Shown here piece by piece: positions 41,689-50,006 of a stretch of 64,000 nucleotides of DNA. Below the pieces are notes generated by a model. The model saw only the letters and a list, made by a program, of their open reading frames with translations. It made no database searches and was not told the DNA's origin. The stretch is from Sphingopyxis sp. YF1. Lineage in GTDB: Bacteria; Pseudomonadota; Alphaproteobacteria; Sphingomonadales; Sphingomonadaceae. Position 1 is the stretch's first letter. The number at the start of each line of letters is the position of its first letter. The translations under genes and the position numbers were made by a program. The DNA is taken from NCBI RefSeq assembly GCF_022701295.1, contig NZ_CP033204.1:620001-684000 (forward strand), written 5' to 3'.

Positions 41689-43530
41689 ATGGCCGCCGAC
41701 ACAGCACAGCATGCTGCCGAGGCGGCGGTGCATGGTTTCGACCTGGTGCCCGTCGTCGTGCTGCTCGCGGCGGCGGTGATCGCGGTGCCGCTGTTCAAGC
41801 GGCTCGGACTCGGATCGGTGCTCGGCTATCTTGCCGCGGGGCTGGCCATCGGGCCGTTCGGGCTCGCGCTCTTTTCCGATGCGCAGGCGATCCTCCACGT
41901 CGCCGAACTCGGCGTCGTGATGTTCCTCTTCATCATCGGGCTGGAAATGCAGCCGTCGCGGCTGTGGGCGATGCGCGGCGAAATCTTCGGGCTCGGCGCG
42001 GCGCAGGTCGCGCTGTGCATCGCGCTGCTGATCTGCGTAGGGCTGGCGCTCGGCTATCCGGTCGCGGCGAGCTTCGTCGCGGGCACCGGCTTCGTCCTGA
42101 CCTCGACCGCGATCGCGATGCAGATGCTGGAAGAACGGCGCGCGCTGGGGGCGCCGAAGGGGCGGCGCGTCGTTGCGATCCTGCTGCTCGAGGATCTGGC
42201 GATCGTGCCGCTGCTCGCGCTCGTCGCCTTTCTGGCCCCCGGGGCCGAAGCGGTGTCGAATGCGGATCGCATGATTGCGGTCGGGATCGGTCTCGCGGCG
42301 ATCCTCGGGCTCGTGCTCGCCGGGCGCTACCTGCTCGACCCCATGTTCCGCCTGCTCGGGCGGGTCAGGGCGCGCGAGGTGATGACGGCCGCGGCGCTGC
42401 TCGTCGTGCTGGGATCGGCGCTGCTGATGCAGGAGGCGGGGCTCTCGATGGCGATGGGGGCGTTCCTTGCGGGCGTGCTGCTGTCCGAATCCTCCTTTCG
42501 CCACCAGCTCGAGGCCGACATCGAGCCGTTCCGCGGGGTCCTGCTCGGGCTCTTTTTCCTCGGCGTCGGCATGGCGCTCGACCTCGATATCGTCGCGGCC
42601 AACCTCGGGCTGATCGCGGTTTCGGTCGCGGCGTACATGATCCTAAAGATGAGCGGCATCTATGCCGTCGCGCGGCTGTTCAAAGCCGACCGCGCCGAGG
42701 CGGCCGAGCGCGCGGTGATCATGGCGCAGGGCGGCGAATTCGCCTTTGTCCTCTATGCCGCGGCGACCGGCGCGGGGATCCTGAGCGCCGAAAATAATGC
42801 GATCCTGACCGCGATCATCATCGTGTCGATGGTGCTGACTCCGATCATGGTGATCCTGCACGACCGTTTCGCGCCGCGCGCGGGGCCCTCGACCGACGGG
42901 ATCGATGTGGCGCAGGACCTGCGCGCCAGCGTGCTGATGATCGGTTTCGGGCGCTTCGGGCAGGTCGCGAGCCAGCCGCTGTTCGCCAACGACTGTTCGA
43001 TCTCGCTGATCGACACCGACACGGTGGCGATCCGCGAGGCGGCCAATTTCGGTTTCAAAATCTATTATGGCGACGGCACCCGGCTCGACATATTGCACGC
43101 CGCCGGCGCGCACGCGGCGCGGCTGATCGTCATCGCGATCGACGATCGCGAGGCGACGCTGAAGATCGTCGAGCTCGTTCGCGCCGAATTCCCGCATACG
43201 CCGATCCTCGCGCGCGCCTTCGACCGCGAGCATGCCGCCGAACTGATCCACGCCGGCGCCACGGTGCAGGTGCGCGAGACCTTCGAATCGGCGTTGCTGA
43301 TGGGCGAGGAGGGGCTGAAGCTGCTCGAGGTCGATCCCGAGGCGATCGCCGATATCATGGAGGACACGCGGCGGCGCGATGCCGAACGATTGGCGATCGA
43401 ACTGGTCGAGGACGTCTATGCCAGCCGTCACCTGCTGCGCGGCAACGCCGCCGTGTCCCGCGACGTAGAGGATGGGAGCAAAAGCCAGAGTGGCGCGGAG
43501 GCCGCCGGCGACAAGGCCGGGGATGGCTGA
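41689..43530 (+). CDS. CPA2-family K+(Na+)/H+ antiporter with a TrkA-N (RCK) domain, KefB/KefC-like
   Basis: A 613-residue protein. Residues about 20-385 hold 12 hydrophobic segments of a monovalent cation:proton antiporter-2, including GSVLGYLAAGLAIGPFG. A cytoplasmic TrkA-N domain follows (about 405-530) with the nucleotide motif GFGRFG and a distal Asp in SLIDTD. AGGGGA lies 7 bases before ATG 41689. It would expel K+ or Na+ in exchange for H+, gated by NAD(H) or glutathione adducts as in KefC. A KefF/KefG-type partner is not present in the window. Confidence 0.92.
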   Translation: MAADTAQHAAEAAVHGFDLVPVVVLLAAAVIAVPLFKRLGLGSVLGYLAAGLAIGPFGLALFSDAQAILHVAELGVVMFLFIIGLEMQPSRLWAMRGEIFGLGAAQVALCIALLICVGLALGYPVAASFVAGTGFVLTSTAIAMQMLEERRALGAPKGRRVVAILLLEDLAIVPLLALVAFLAPGAEAVSNADRMIAVGIGLAAILGLVLAGRYLLDPMFRLLGRVRAREVMTAAALLVVLGSALLMQEAGLSMAMGAFLAGVLLSESSFRHQLEADIEPFRGVLLGLFFLGVGMALDLDIVAANLGLIAVSVAAYMILKMSGIYAVARLFKADRAEAAERAVIMAQGGEFAFVLYAAATGAGILSAENNAILTAIIIVSMVLTPIMVILHDRFAPRAGPSTDGIDVAQDLRASVLMIGFGRFGQVASQPLFANDCSISLIDTDTVAIREAANFGFKIYYGDGTRLDILHAAGAHAARLIVIAIDDREATLKIVELVRAEFPHTPILARAFDREHAAELIHAGATVQVRETFESALLMGEEGLKLLEVDPEAIADIMEDTRRRDAERLAIELVEDVYASRHLLRGNAAVSRDVEDGSKSQSGAEAAGDKAGDG

Positions 43531-43548
43531 CGAGGGGGAGCCACCTTT

Positions 43549-43587
43549 ATCCCCCGTCCGTCGCGCTCGGCGACCGCGACGGGGGAT
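43549..43587 (+). terminator. Long hairpin after the antiporter gene
   Basis: ATCCCCCGTC (43549-43558) and GACGGGGGAT (43578-43587) form perfect 10-bp arms. It begins 19 bases past the antiporter stop and lies upstream of the LexA-type box. Likely terminator, although without a T-tract. Confidence 0.5.
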
Positions 43588-43608
43588 GAGGTTGTCTGTG
43601 CACGATGA

Positions 43609-43623
43609 GAACAATATGAGAAC
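43609..43623. promoter_or_regulatory. Alphaproteobacterial LexA (SOS) box
   Basis: GAAC-AATATGA-GAAC, the complement of GTTC-N7-GTTC, is the established LexA-binding pattern of Alphaproteobacteria. It lies 110 bases upstream of the SDR-crotonase-lactonase operon and 79 bases after the antiporter. No classical SOS gene is adjacent, so it may be a chance match. Confidence 0.45.
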
Positions 43624-43675
43624 AAATCTTCCCCGTCAATCCCCTTTTGTTCTCTTTTTCCCGACGGCGCGCCGG

Positions 43676-43691
43676 TTGACGTAAACGTCAA
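43676..43691. promoter_or_regulatory. Perfect 16-bp palindrome upstream of the SDR operon, MerR/LiuR-like
   Basis: TTGACGT-AA-ACGTCAA has perfect 7-bp arms and lies 41 bases before ATG 43733. It resembles operators described for MerR-family regulators of acyl-CoA and branched-chain catabolism (LiuR type, TTTACGT...ACGTAAA-like). No MerR gene is in the window, so the regulator would be elsewhere. Confidence 0.55.
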
Positions 43692-43732
43692 TCGGAGCCA
43701 AGGCCGGGGCGATCAACGAAAAGGATGGATGG

Positions 43733-44509
43733 ATGGCCGAGCAACCCAAATTCGATCTTACGGGGCGCGTCGCGCTCGTCACCGGTGCCTCTTCGGGCCT
43801 CGGCGCGGGTTTCGCCAAGGCGCTCGCTGCGGCGGGAGCCAAGGTGGTGCTCGCGGCCCGGCGCGCCGACAAGCTCGCCGAGCAGGTTGCCGAAATCACT
43901 GCCGCGGGCGGACAGGCTGTCGCGGTGAGCATGGACGTCACCGACGAAGCGTCGACCATCGCAGCCTATGACGCCGCCGAGGCGGCGTTCGGCACCGTCG
44001 ACACGATCGTCGCCAACGCCGGGGTCGCGACCGAGAAGATGGCGATGGGGTTGAGCGTCGACGAGGTCGACTTCCTGCTCGCCGCCAACGTCCGCGGCGT
44101 ATTCCTGACCGCGACCGAGGGCGCGAAACGCCTCGACAAGGCGGGGAGCCGCGAAAAGCAGAATGGCCGCATCGTGCTGATCGGATCGATCACTGCGGAG
44201 AAGGTGTTTCCCGCGACGTCGGTCTATGGCGCGACCAAGGCGGCGGTGCGCCACCTGGGCAAGGCGCTGGCGCGCGAATGGGCGCGGCGCGGGATCAGCG
44301 TCAATGTGATCCAGCCGGGCTATTTCGATTCCGAAATGACCGCCGAACTGTTCGAAAGCGAAACCGGCGCGGCGATGGTGAAGGCGTTCCCGCGCCAGCG
44401 CATGCGCCCGCCGAGCGACCTGCACGCGCCGCTGCTCCTGCTCTGTTCGGACGCCGCGCTGGGCATCACCGGCAGCGTGATCACGGTCGACGACGGGCAG
44501 ACGCTGTGA
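43733..44509 (+). CDS. Short-chain dehydrogenase/reductase
   Basis: A 258-residue classical SDR. Motifs: TGASSGLGAGFAKAL, ANAGV in the NNAG position, the catalytic Ser in IGSITAE and YGATK as YxxxK. C-terminal GSVITVDDGQTL differs slightly from the usual VDGG. AAGGA lies 9 bases before ATG 43733. It is the first gene of a three-gene operon with a crotonase (GTGA overlap) and a metallo-hydrolase. An imperfect 3-hydroxyacyl-CoA dehydrogenase role fits best with the following crotonase. Confidence 0.92.
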   Translation: MAEQPKFDLTGRVALVTGASSGLGAGFAKALAAAGAKVVLAARRADKLAEQVAEITAAGGQAVAVSMDVTDEASTIAAYDAAEAAFGTVDTIVANAGVATEKMAMGLSVDEVDFLLAANVRGVFLTATEGAKRLDKAGSREKQNGRIVLIGSITAEKVFPATSVYGATKAAVRHLGKALAREWARRGISVNVIQPGYFDSEMTAELFESETGAAMVKAFPRQRMRPPSDLHAPLLLLCSDAALGITGSVITVDDGQTL

Positions 44510-45297
44510 GCGGCGAACTGCTGATCGAGACGCGCGGTCAGGTCGAGATCGCGACGCTCAACCGGCCCGAGCGATTGAATGCGCTGAGCGAAGGGCTGGT
44601 CGACGAGCTCAACGCCTATTTTGCGGGGCTCGCCGAGCGCAAGGAGGTGCGCGTCGTCATCCTGCGCGGCGCGGGGCGCGGCTTCTGCGCCGGGCTCGAC
44701 ATCCAGGAGGACCGGTCGAGCGACGAGACGGCGGTGCTCCGCACGCTGCGCACCCAGACGAGCATCGGCAATATCTATCGCAAGATGCGCGCCTGTCCGC
44801 AGCCGATCATCGCGCTCGGCCATGGCGCCGCGGCGGGGGGCGGATTGTCGCTGCTGCTCGCGTCGGACGTGCGCTACGGGGCGCCGAATTTCCGCTGCAA
44901 CGCCGCCTATATCCGGATCGGGCTCGGCGGCTGCGACATGGCGTCGAGCTATTTCCTGCCGCGCCTGGTGGGCGCGAGCCTTGCTTCCGAAATGATCCTG
45001 ACCGGGCGGTTCATCGACGCGCAGCGCGCGCTGTCGGCGGGACTGATCAGCGAGATCGTCGAGGCAGAGGCGCTGCTCGACCGCGGCCTTGCGCTCGCCG
45101 ACGAGATGCTCGCGACCGCGCCGTGGGGGCTGCGGCTGTCGAAGCAGGCGCTCAATCTCAATATCGATGCGCAAAGCCTCGACGCGGCGATGGCGATCGA
45201 GGACCGCCAGCAGGTGATATTGTCGGCGACCGAGGATCACAAGGAGGCGCTCGCCGCCTTCCTCGGCAAGCGCGCGCCCGAGTATCGCGAGCGGTGA
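44506..45297 (+). CDS. Crotonase-superfamily protein (EchA-like)
   Basis: A 263-residue crotonase-fold protein starting at GTG 44506. Oxyanion elements GAGRGFCAGLDIQ and GHGAAAGGGLSLLLASD. Both hydratase glutamates are replaced (GGGLSLLL; YIRIGLGG), but the segment IRIGLGGCDMASSYFLPRLVG matches a common actinobacterial EchA type, some members of which are hydrolases acting on ring-derived CoA esters. Coupled by GTGA to both neighbours. Confidence 0.9.
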   Translation: MSGELLIETRGQVEIATLNRPERLNALSEGLVDELNAYFAGLAERKEVRVVILRGAGRGFCAGLDIQEDRSSDETAVLRTLRTQTSIGNIYRKMRACPQPIIALGHGAAAGGGLSLLLASDVRYGAPNFRCNAAYIRIGLGGCDMASSYFLPRLVGASLASEMILTGRFIDAQRALSAGLISEIVEAEALLDRGLALADEMLATAPWGLRLSKQALNLNIDAQSLDAAMAIEDRQQVILSATEDHKEALAAFLGKRAPEYRER

Positions 45298-46052
45298 CGG
45301 ACACGCTCACCCTCTATGCCTTCAACACCGGCTGGTTCCAGTGCCGCCCGGGCTATTTCATCGAGGGCGAGGAGGGCGATTATCTGAAAGGACCCGTGCC
45401 CTCCTATCTGATCGACCATCCCAAGGGCCGCGCGCTGTTCGATACCGGCATGGGGGTGAGATACCGCCGCACGCTCGAAACCGCGCTGCCGCCGAACAAG
45501 TTCGGGCTGCAATGGTTCGAGGGGCAGGAGATCGCGGCGCGGCTGAAAAGCATCGACGTCGATCCCGCGAGCATCAACTGGGTGATCAACTCGCACCTGC
45601 ATATCGACCATTGCGGCGGCAACGCCAGCCTGCCCAATGCTTGCGTGATCGTGCAGTCGCGCGAACTGGCGGCGGCGCAGGCGACCGAGGAGCCGGGGCT
45701 TTACGAGGCCGAGGATTATGCCACCGGCCAGCCGGTCAAGGCGATCGACGGCGAATTCGACCTGTTCGGCGACGGCAGCGTGCGGATCGTGCCGACCTAT
45801 GGCCACACGCCGGGGCACCAGAGCGCGATCGTCAAATTGCCGAGCGGCCGCGAAATCCTGCTCGCCGCCGACTGTTGCTACACCGAGCGCAACCTTGACC
45901 TGATGGTGCTGCAAAAGGCGGTGGTCGACCGCGAGGCGGGGCTGAAGACGATGGACTATCTGCAGCGCCAGCGGCGCGCGGGTGCGCACATCCTGTTCGG
46001 GCACGACGGGCACCAATGGGCGGCGATCGACGAGGGCAGGCCGATCGGCTGA
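45294..46052 (+). CDS. N-acyl-homoserine-lactonase-like MBL-fold metallo-hydrolase
   Basis: A 252-residue metallo-beta-lactamase-fold protein of the AHL-lactonase type. Zinc ligands: NSHLHIDHCGG (HxHxDH), H in YGHTPGHQ, D in LAADCCY and H in LFGHDGHQW. It starts at GTG 45294, overlapping the crotonase stop (GTGA). Such enzymes open lactone rings, either of quorum signals or of metabolic lactones. Its operon position after an SDR and crotonase argues for a catabolic lactone or thioester over quorum quenching. Confidence 0.85.
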   Translation: MTDTLTLYAFNTGWFQCRPGYFIEGEEGDYLKGPVPSYLIDHPKGRALFDTGMGVRYRRTLETALPPNKFGLQWFEGQEIAARLKSIDVDPASINWVINSHLHIDHCGGNASLPNACVIVQSRELAAAQATEEPGLYEAEDYATGQPVKAIDGEFDLFGDGSVRIVPTYGHTPGHQSAIVKLPSGREILLAADCCYTERNLDLMVLQKAVVDREAGLKTMDYLQRQRRAGAHILFGHDGHQWAAIDEGRPIG

Positions 46053-46107
46053 CCTGCGCGCGGCACAAGCGACTTTTCTTTGCGCCGGCTCCGGCGCATG
46101 AAGCGGC

Positions 46108-47430
46108 ATGATCAAACCCGCCCTGTTCGCCGCCCTGCTGCTTTCGACCGCCGCACCCGCGCTTGCCCAGACCGGTACCCCCGCCGCCGACCCCGCGCGG
46201 CTGAAGGCCGACGTCGAAAAGCTCGTGTCCTTCGGCACGCGCCACACGCTGTCGTCGGCGACCGATCCGAAGCGGGGGATCGGCGCGGCGCGCAACTGGG
46301 GCGCCGCCGAATTCGAACGGATCGCCAAGGCGTGCGGCGGCTGTTTGACCGTGACGCGCATCGCCGATCGGTTCGAAGGGCCGCGCGCACCCGCCGGCGT
46401 GATCGTCGAGAATGTCCTCGCGATCCAGAAGGGCAGCGGCGATCCGGCGCATGTCATCATGATCGCAGGGCATATCGACAGCCGCGTCAGCGACCCGATG
46501 AACTTTACCGCCGACGCGCCCGGCGCCAATGACGACGGATCGGGCACCGCGCTGGTGATCGAGGCGGCGCGGCTGTTGTCGAAGCAAAAGCATCGCGCGA
46601 CGATCGTCTATGCGCTGCTGTCGGGCGAAGAGCAGGGGCTGTGGGGCGGCAAGCTGCTCGCGCGGCACGCGAAGGAGCAGGGCTGGGACGTCGCGGCGAT
46701 GCTCAACAACGATATCGTCGGCGGCACGAAGGGCACCGACGGGACGATCGTCGCCGACCGGGTGCGCGTGTTCAGCGAAGGCATTCGCGCCTCGGAGGAT
46801 CTGGCGGCGCAGCTCGCGCGGCGCGGCATCGGCGGCGAGGACGACGGTCCGTCGCGCGCGCTCGCCAAGGCGGCGGTCCGCGCGGGGACGCGCAACCCGG
46901 CGATCGGGCTCGAGGTGCTCGCGGTGCGCCGCCCCGACCGCTTCCGCCGCGGGGGCGACCATCTGCCGTCGCTCGAGCTCGGCTATCCGGCGATCCGCTT
47001 CACCGTCGGGGTCGAGGATTATGACCACCAGCACCAGGACCTGCGCAGCGAGAACGGCCGCAAATACGGCGACACGGTCGACGAGATGGATTTCACCTAT
47101 CTGGCGCGCGTGACCGCGCTCAACGTCGCGCTGGCGCGCGAGCTCGCCGATGCGCCGCCGGCGCCTGCGCGGGTCGCGATCGACGGCGCGGTGAGTTCGG
47201 ACACGAAGCTGGTCTGGACGCCGGTGAAAGACGCCGCCGCCTATCGTCTCTACTGGCGCCGTGCCGACCGGAGCGCGTGGACCGACAGCCGTCTGGTCGA
47301 AGGCGGCGATACTGCCGAGTCGCTGCTCAAGGGCGTGCAGATCGACGATCATTTCTTTGGTGTCGCTGCGGTCGGCGCGGACGGCACGGAAAGCATCGTC
47401 ACCTTCGGCGGTTTGCCGCCTCAAAAATAG
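46108..47430 (+). CDS. Secreted M28-family zinc aminopeptidase with a C-terminal Fn3-like domain
   Basis: A 440-residue exported metallopeptidase. The signal peptide is MIKPALFAALLLSTAAPALAQ. Zinc ligands and catalytic residues of M28: IAGHIDSR (His), GANDDGSG (bridging Asp), SGEEQGLWGG (catalytic Glu pair), NNDIVGG (Asp), YDHQHQD (His). A C-terminal fibronectin-like module (about 345-430, LVWTPVKDAAAYRLYWRR) likely aids folding. It would trim N-terminal residues from extracellular peptides for uptake. It stands alone after the SDR operon. Confidence 0.92.
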   Translation: MIKPALFAALLLSTAAPALAQTGTPAADPARLKADVEKLVSFGTRHTLSSATDPKRGIGAARNWGAAEFERIAKACGGCLTVTRIADRFEGPRAPAGVIVENVLAIQKGSGDPAHVIMIAGHIDSRVSDPMNFTADAPGANDDGSGTALVIEAARLLSKQKHRATIVYALLSGEEQGLWGGKLLARHAKEQGWDVAAMLNNDIVGGTKGTDGTIVADRVRVFSEGIRASEDLAAQLARRGIGGEDDGPSRALAKAAVRAGTRNPAIGLEVLAVRRPDRFRRGGDHLPSLELGYPAIRFTVGVEDYDHQHQDLRSENGRKYGDTVDEMDFTYLARVTALNVALARELADAPPAPARVAIDGAVSSDTKLVWTPVKDAAAYRLYWRRADRSAWTDSRLVEGGDTAESLLKGVQIDDHFFGVAAVGADGTESIVTFGGLPPQK

Positions 47431-47541
47431 CACGGCTGGCGGAGACGCTAGCCGATTGTTTACCATCTCGGCCTATGGGCGGTGAAAGGGACCACAAGCG
47501 TCGCCCGGAGTGGGAACCGGGCGGCTTGATTTGGGTCGCGC

Positions 47542-47985
47542 ATGTCGAATTTCGACGATCAACCGGCTGCCGAAGGCGCCGAAAAACGTCAGCCGCGCCA
47601 GTCGCGGCTGGTCAAGGCCGCGCTCGATTGCGAGCGGTTCGGGCGCTTCGACGTCACCGTCCGCAACGTGTCGCAGACCGGCATCGGCGGGCAGGCGCCG
47701 CATATCCTGCAGCGCGGCGAACGGCTGACCGTTCACCTGCCCGGGCACGGTCCGATGCGCGGCACGGTGCGCTGGGTGGTCGATCGCCGCTTCGGGATCG
47801 AGACCGACGGCGAAATCCACATCGACCGGCTGCGCGCGGCGCACGGCGGCAGCCTGCCCTCCGCCGACCAGAGCGTCGAGTTCCGTATCATCCCGCCGCC
47901 GACAACCGTCGCCAAGCGGCCCGGCCTGTCGCTGGGCGCCGCGACCCCGCGCGATCCGCACCGCAGCGCCTGGCGCGAGCGATAG
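47542..47985 (+). CDS. PilZ-domain protein
   Basis: A 147-residue protein with a single PilZ domain (about residues 18-105), a c-di-GMP receptor fold. The RxxxR-like element is RQSRLVKAAL and the second motif is NVSQTGIGG, an NxSxxG form of the canonical D/NxSxxG. The C-terminus (about 106-147) is Pro/Arg-rich and probably disordered. It probably controls motility or surface polysaccharide in response to c-di-GMP. Start context is weak, so the first residues are uncertain. Confidence 0.82.
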   Translation: MSNFDDQPAAEGAEKRQPRQSRLVKAALDCERFGRFDVTVRNVSQTGIGGQAPHILQRGERLTVHLPGHGPMRGTVRWVVDRRFGIETDGEIHIDRLRAAHGGSLPSADQSVEFRIIPPPTTVAKRPGLSLGAATPRDPHRSAWRER

Positions 47986-48006
47986 GCGCGCCGAAGCGCG
48001 CGCCTA
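47983..48006. terminator. Bidirectional hairpin built from both stop codons of convergent genes
   Basis: TAGGCGCGC (47983-47991) and GCGCGCCTA (47998-48006) are perfect 9-bp arms. The left arm begins with the PilZ stop codon TAG, and the right arm ends with the complement of the crotonase stop codon. It should end transcripts from both sides. Confidence 0.65.
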
Positions 48007-48732
48007 GAATTGCTTCGCGACCCGTTCGGCGAAGTCGGGGGCGACGCCGGCGCTGTTGAACACCTCGTGCGCGAGCCCCGCGGCGAGCGGGAGGTCGGCC
48101 TGTTCGCGGTAGAGCCTTTTGTAGGCGAAGACGCTGTGGCGCGACTGGCCGGCGATCGCCTCGGCGAGCGCGCGCGTCGTCGCCTCCAGCTCCGAATCGG
48201 GCACGCAATGATTGGCGAGGCCGATGCGCGCCGCTTCGGCACCGCTGACGGGCAGGCCGGTGAAGCTGATCTCGCGCGCCTTCCACTCGCCGACGCGGCG
48301 CGGCAGGCGCTGGCTCATGCCCCAGATGGGGACCAGCCCGAACTTGCCGTGGGTGTCGGCAAAACCGGCGCTCTCGCCCGCGAGAATGATGTCGCCCGCG
48401 AGCGCGAGTTCGAGCCCGCCGGTGAAGCAGCCGCCCTGTACCGCGACGATCACCGGTTGCGGCAGTTCGGCGAGCCTGGTGACGATCGATGCCTGATAAT
48501 GCGGGCGCGGTGCGGCGACGCCGCGTTCCTTGAGGTCGTTGCCGGCGCAGAAGACGGGGCCGGCGGCGCGCAGAACGACGGCGCCGATCGCATCGCCCGC
48601 CGCCGCGATCGCGTCGACATGCGCATCGAGTTCGCCCCACAGTGCAAGGTTGAGTGCGTTGCGCTTGTCGGCACGGTTGAGCGTCAGCGTCGTGACGCCG
48701 TCCCGGTCTTCGCGCAATACCAGCTCGTTCAT
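48004..48732 (-). CDS. Enoyl-CoA hydratase/isomerase-family protein
   Basis: A 242-residue crotonase-fold enzyme. Oxyanion elements: GPVFCAGNDLKERG and GGCFTGGLELALAGD. The first hydratase glutamate appears kept (GGLELAL), while the second site reads DTHGKFGL, so hydration is possible but isomerase or lyase activity cannot be excluded. ATGA couples it to the upstream MaoC-like gene. The two form a compact hydratase pair on the minus strand. Confidence 0.9.
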   Translation of the reverse strand: MNELVLREDRDGVTTLTLNRADKRNALNLALWGELDAHVDAIAAAGDAIGAVVLRAAGPVFCAGNDLKERGVAAPRPHYQASIVTRLAELPQPVIVAVQGGCFTGGLELALAGDIILAGESAGFADTHGKFGLVPIWGMSQRLPRRVGEWKAREISFTGLPVSGAEAARIGLANHCVPDSELEATTRALAEAIAGQSRHSVFAYKRLYREQADLPLAAGLAHEVFNSAGVAPDFAERVAKQF

Positions 48733-49589
48733 GCCTTTGTCTCCGTTTTGGCTTCCGCCGCCATGATCGTTCGTCCGTCGGGGCCGATCGCCGCCAGCTC
48801 CCATCCGTCCTCCTTGGGCCGCCCGACGAGATGGACCGGTTCGCCGACGAAGGCGGGGGCCTGCGCGCGCATCTTGAACGCCGTCAGCGCGTTGGCGCCG
48901 AGTTCGCGCTGCGCGAGGTCGAGCAGCAGCGTCGCGGTGAGCGGCCCGTGGACGACGAGCCCGCGATACCCCTCTTCGTCGCGCGCATAGGGCAGGTCGT
49001 AATGGATGCGGTGGCTGTTGAAGGTCAGCGCCGAATAGCGGAACAGCATCGCCTCGGTGGGCCGCACGTCGCGCCGCCAGTGCCAGCCCGACAGGTCGGG
49101 TTCGCCGGCGGGAGGCGGGGGAGCCGGGGAGGCCGCCGCCGCCGGGGCGGGTTCGCGAAAGACGATCGTCTGGCGTTCGCTGACCGCCAGCACACCGTCG
49201 GCGCGCGTTTCATGGTCGACCTCGACGAACACGAGGGTGCCGGTGCCGCCGGTCTTTTCGTTGATCGCGGCGACGGTCGAGGTGCGCTCGATCGCGGCGC
49301 CGGCGTAGATCGGCGCGTGGAAGCGCGCGTCGCTCGCCGCCCACATCCGCCGCGGCAGCGGGATCGGCGGCATGAAGCTGTCCGGATCGTCGGTGCGCAG
49401 CGGGTGGCCGTCAGCGCCGAGCGCCGCGGTCGGTGCGTCGGGGAGGCAGAGGCACCAGTGGATCGCCTGTTCGGCGGTGTCGCCCGCGGCGCCGCTGTCG
49501 ATCGTCGCGCGAAAGCGCGCGAGCGCGGCGGCGGTCAGCCGGTCCTGCTGGGTGATGCTGCGGCCGATCCATGCGTCCCACGCGCTCAT
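48729..49589 (-). CDS. MaoC-like/FAS1-type hydratase (mesaconyl-CoA hydratase-like, double hotdog)
   Basis: A 286-residue protein with two hotdog halves. The N-terminal half is FAS1/MaoC N-terminal dehydratase-like (residues about 5-140). The C-terminal half holds FRYSALTFNSHRIHYD, the MaoC hydratase motif with catalytic Asp/Asn-His. It matches the fused two-hotdog form used by steroid and mesaconyl-C4-CoA hydratases. GAGGAGAG precedes ATG 49589. A Pro-rich linker (about residues 170-185) joins the halves. It probably hydrates a bulky enoyl-CoA. Confidence 0.88.
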   Translation of the reverse strand: MSAWDAWIGRSITQQDRLTAAALARFRATIDSGAAGDTAEQAIHWCLCLPDAPTAALGADGHPLRTDDPDSFMPPIPLPRRMWAASDARFHAPIYAGAAIERTSTVAAINEKTGGTGTLVFVEVDHETRADGVLAVSERQTIVFREPAPAAAASPAPPPPAGEPDLSGWHWRRDVRPTEAMLFRYSALTFNSHRIHYDLPYARDEEGYRGLVVHGPLTATLLLDLAQRELGANALTAFKMRAQAPAFVGEPVHLVGRPKEDGWELAAIGPDGRTIMAAEAKTETKA

Positions 49590-49655
49590 GCGTCTCTCCT
49601 CGATCCTCTTTTGCCAGGGTGCCAAAGCAGGAATTGGCGGGGCTGCCAAGCGGTC

Positions 49656-49916
49656 TCAGTCGCCGGCGGCGCGATCGATCAGGTCCATGAAGTCGCGCGC
49701 CGAATCGCGATCGGCGGGGTCGGCGAAGGCGACGTCGAGATCGGGGGCGACGCCGAGCATATGCATCAGCGCCCATAATGCGAAACGGCGGCCCTTGTTG
49801 GTTTCGAGCCCGAAATCGACCCGCATCCGCTCGGTCCCGGCGGCGAGCGCATCGGGATGCAGCGCGCCGAGGTCGGTGGTTCCGAAATAGCGAAACATCT
49901 GGTCGTCGAAGTTCAT
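49656..49916 (-). CDS. Small protein of unknown function
   Basis: An 86-residue acidic cytoplasmic protein (starts MNFDDQMFRYFGTTDLGAL, ends FMDLIDRAAGD). No signal peptide or membrane segment, and no recognised domain. AAAGGA lies before ATG 49916. It is divergent from the HerA-like ATPase (start 50007). Such small proteins recur in sphingomonad genomes, but I cannot assign a role. Confidence 0.6.
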   Translation of the reverse strand: MNFDDQMFRYFGTTDLGALHPDALAAGTERMRVDFGLETNKGRRFALWALMHMLGVAPDLDVAFADPADRDSARDFMDLIDRAAGD

Positions 49917-50006
49917 CGCGCGTCCTTTGCGCGCGATGCGATGAAATGCCAAGCATCGCGAGGGCGTCCGGTTGTCAGTCGCACGGCGCCGGGCTAGGGC
50001 GCGGGC

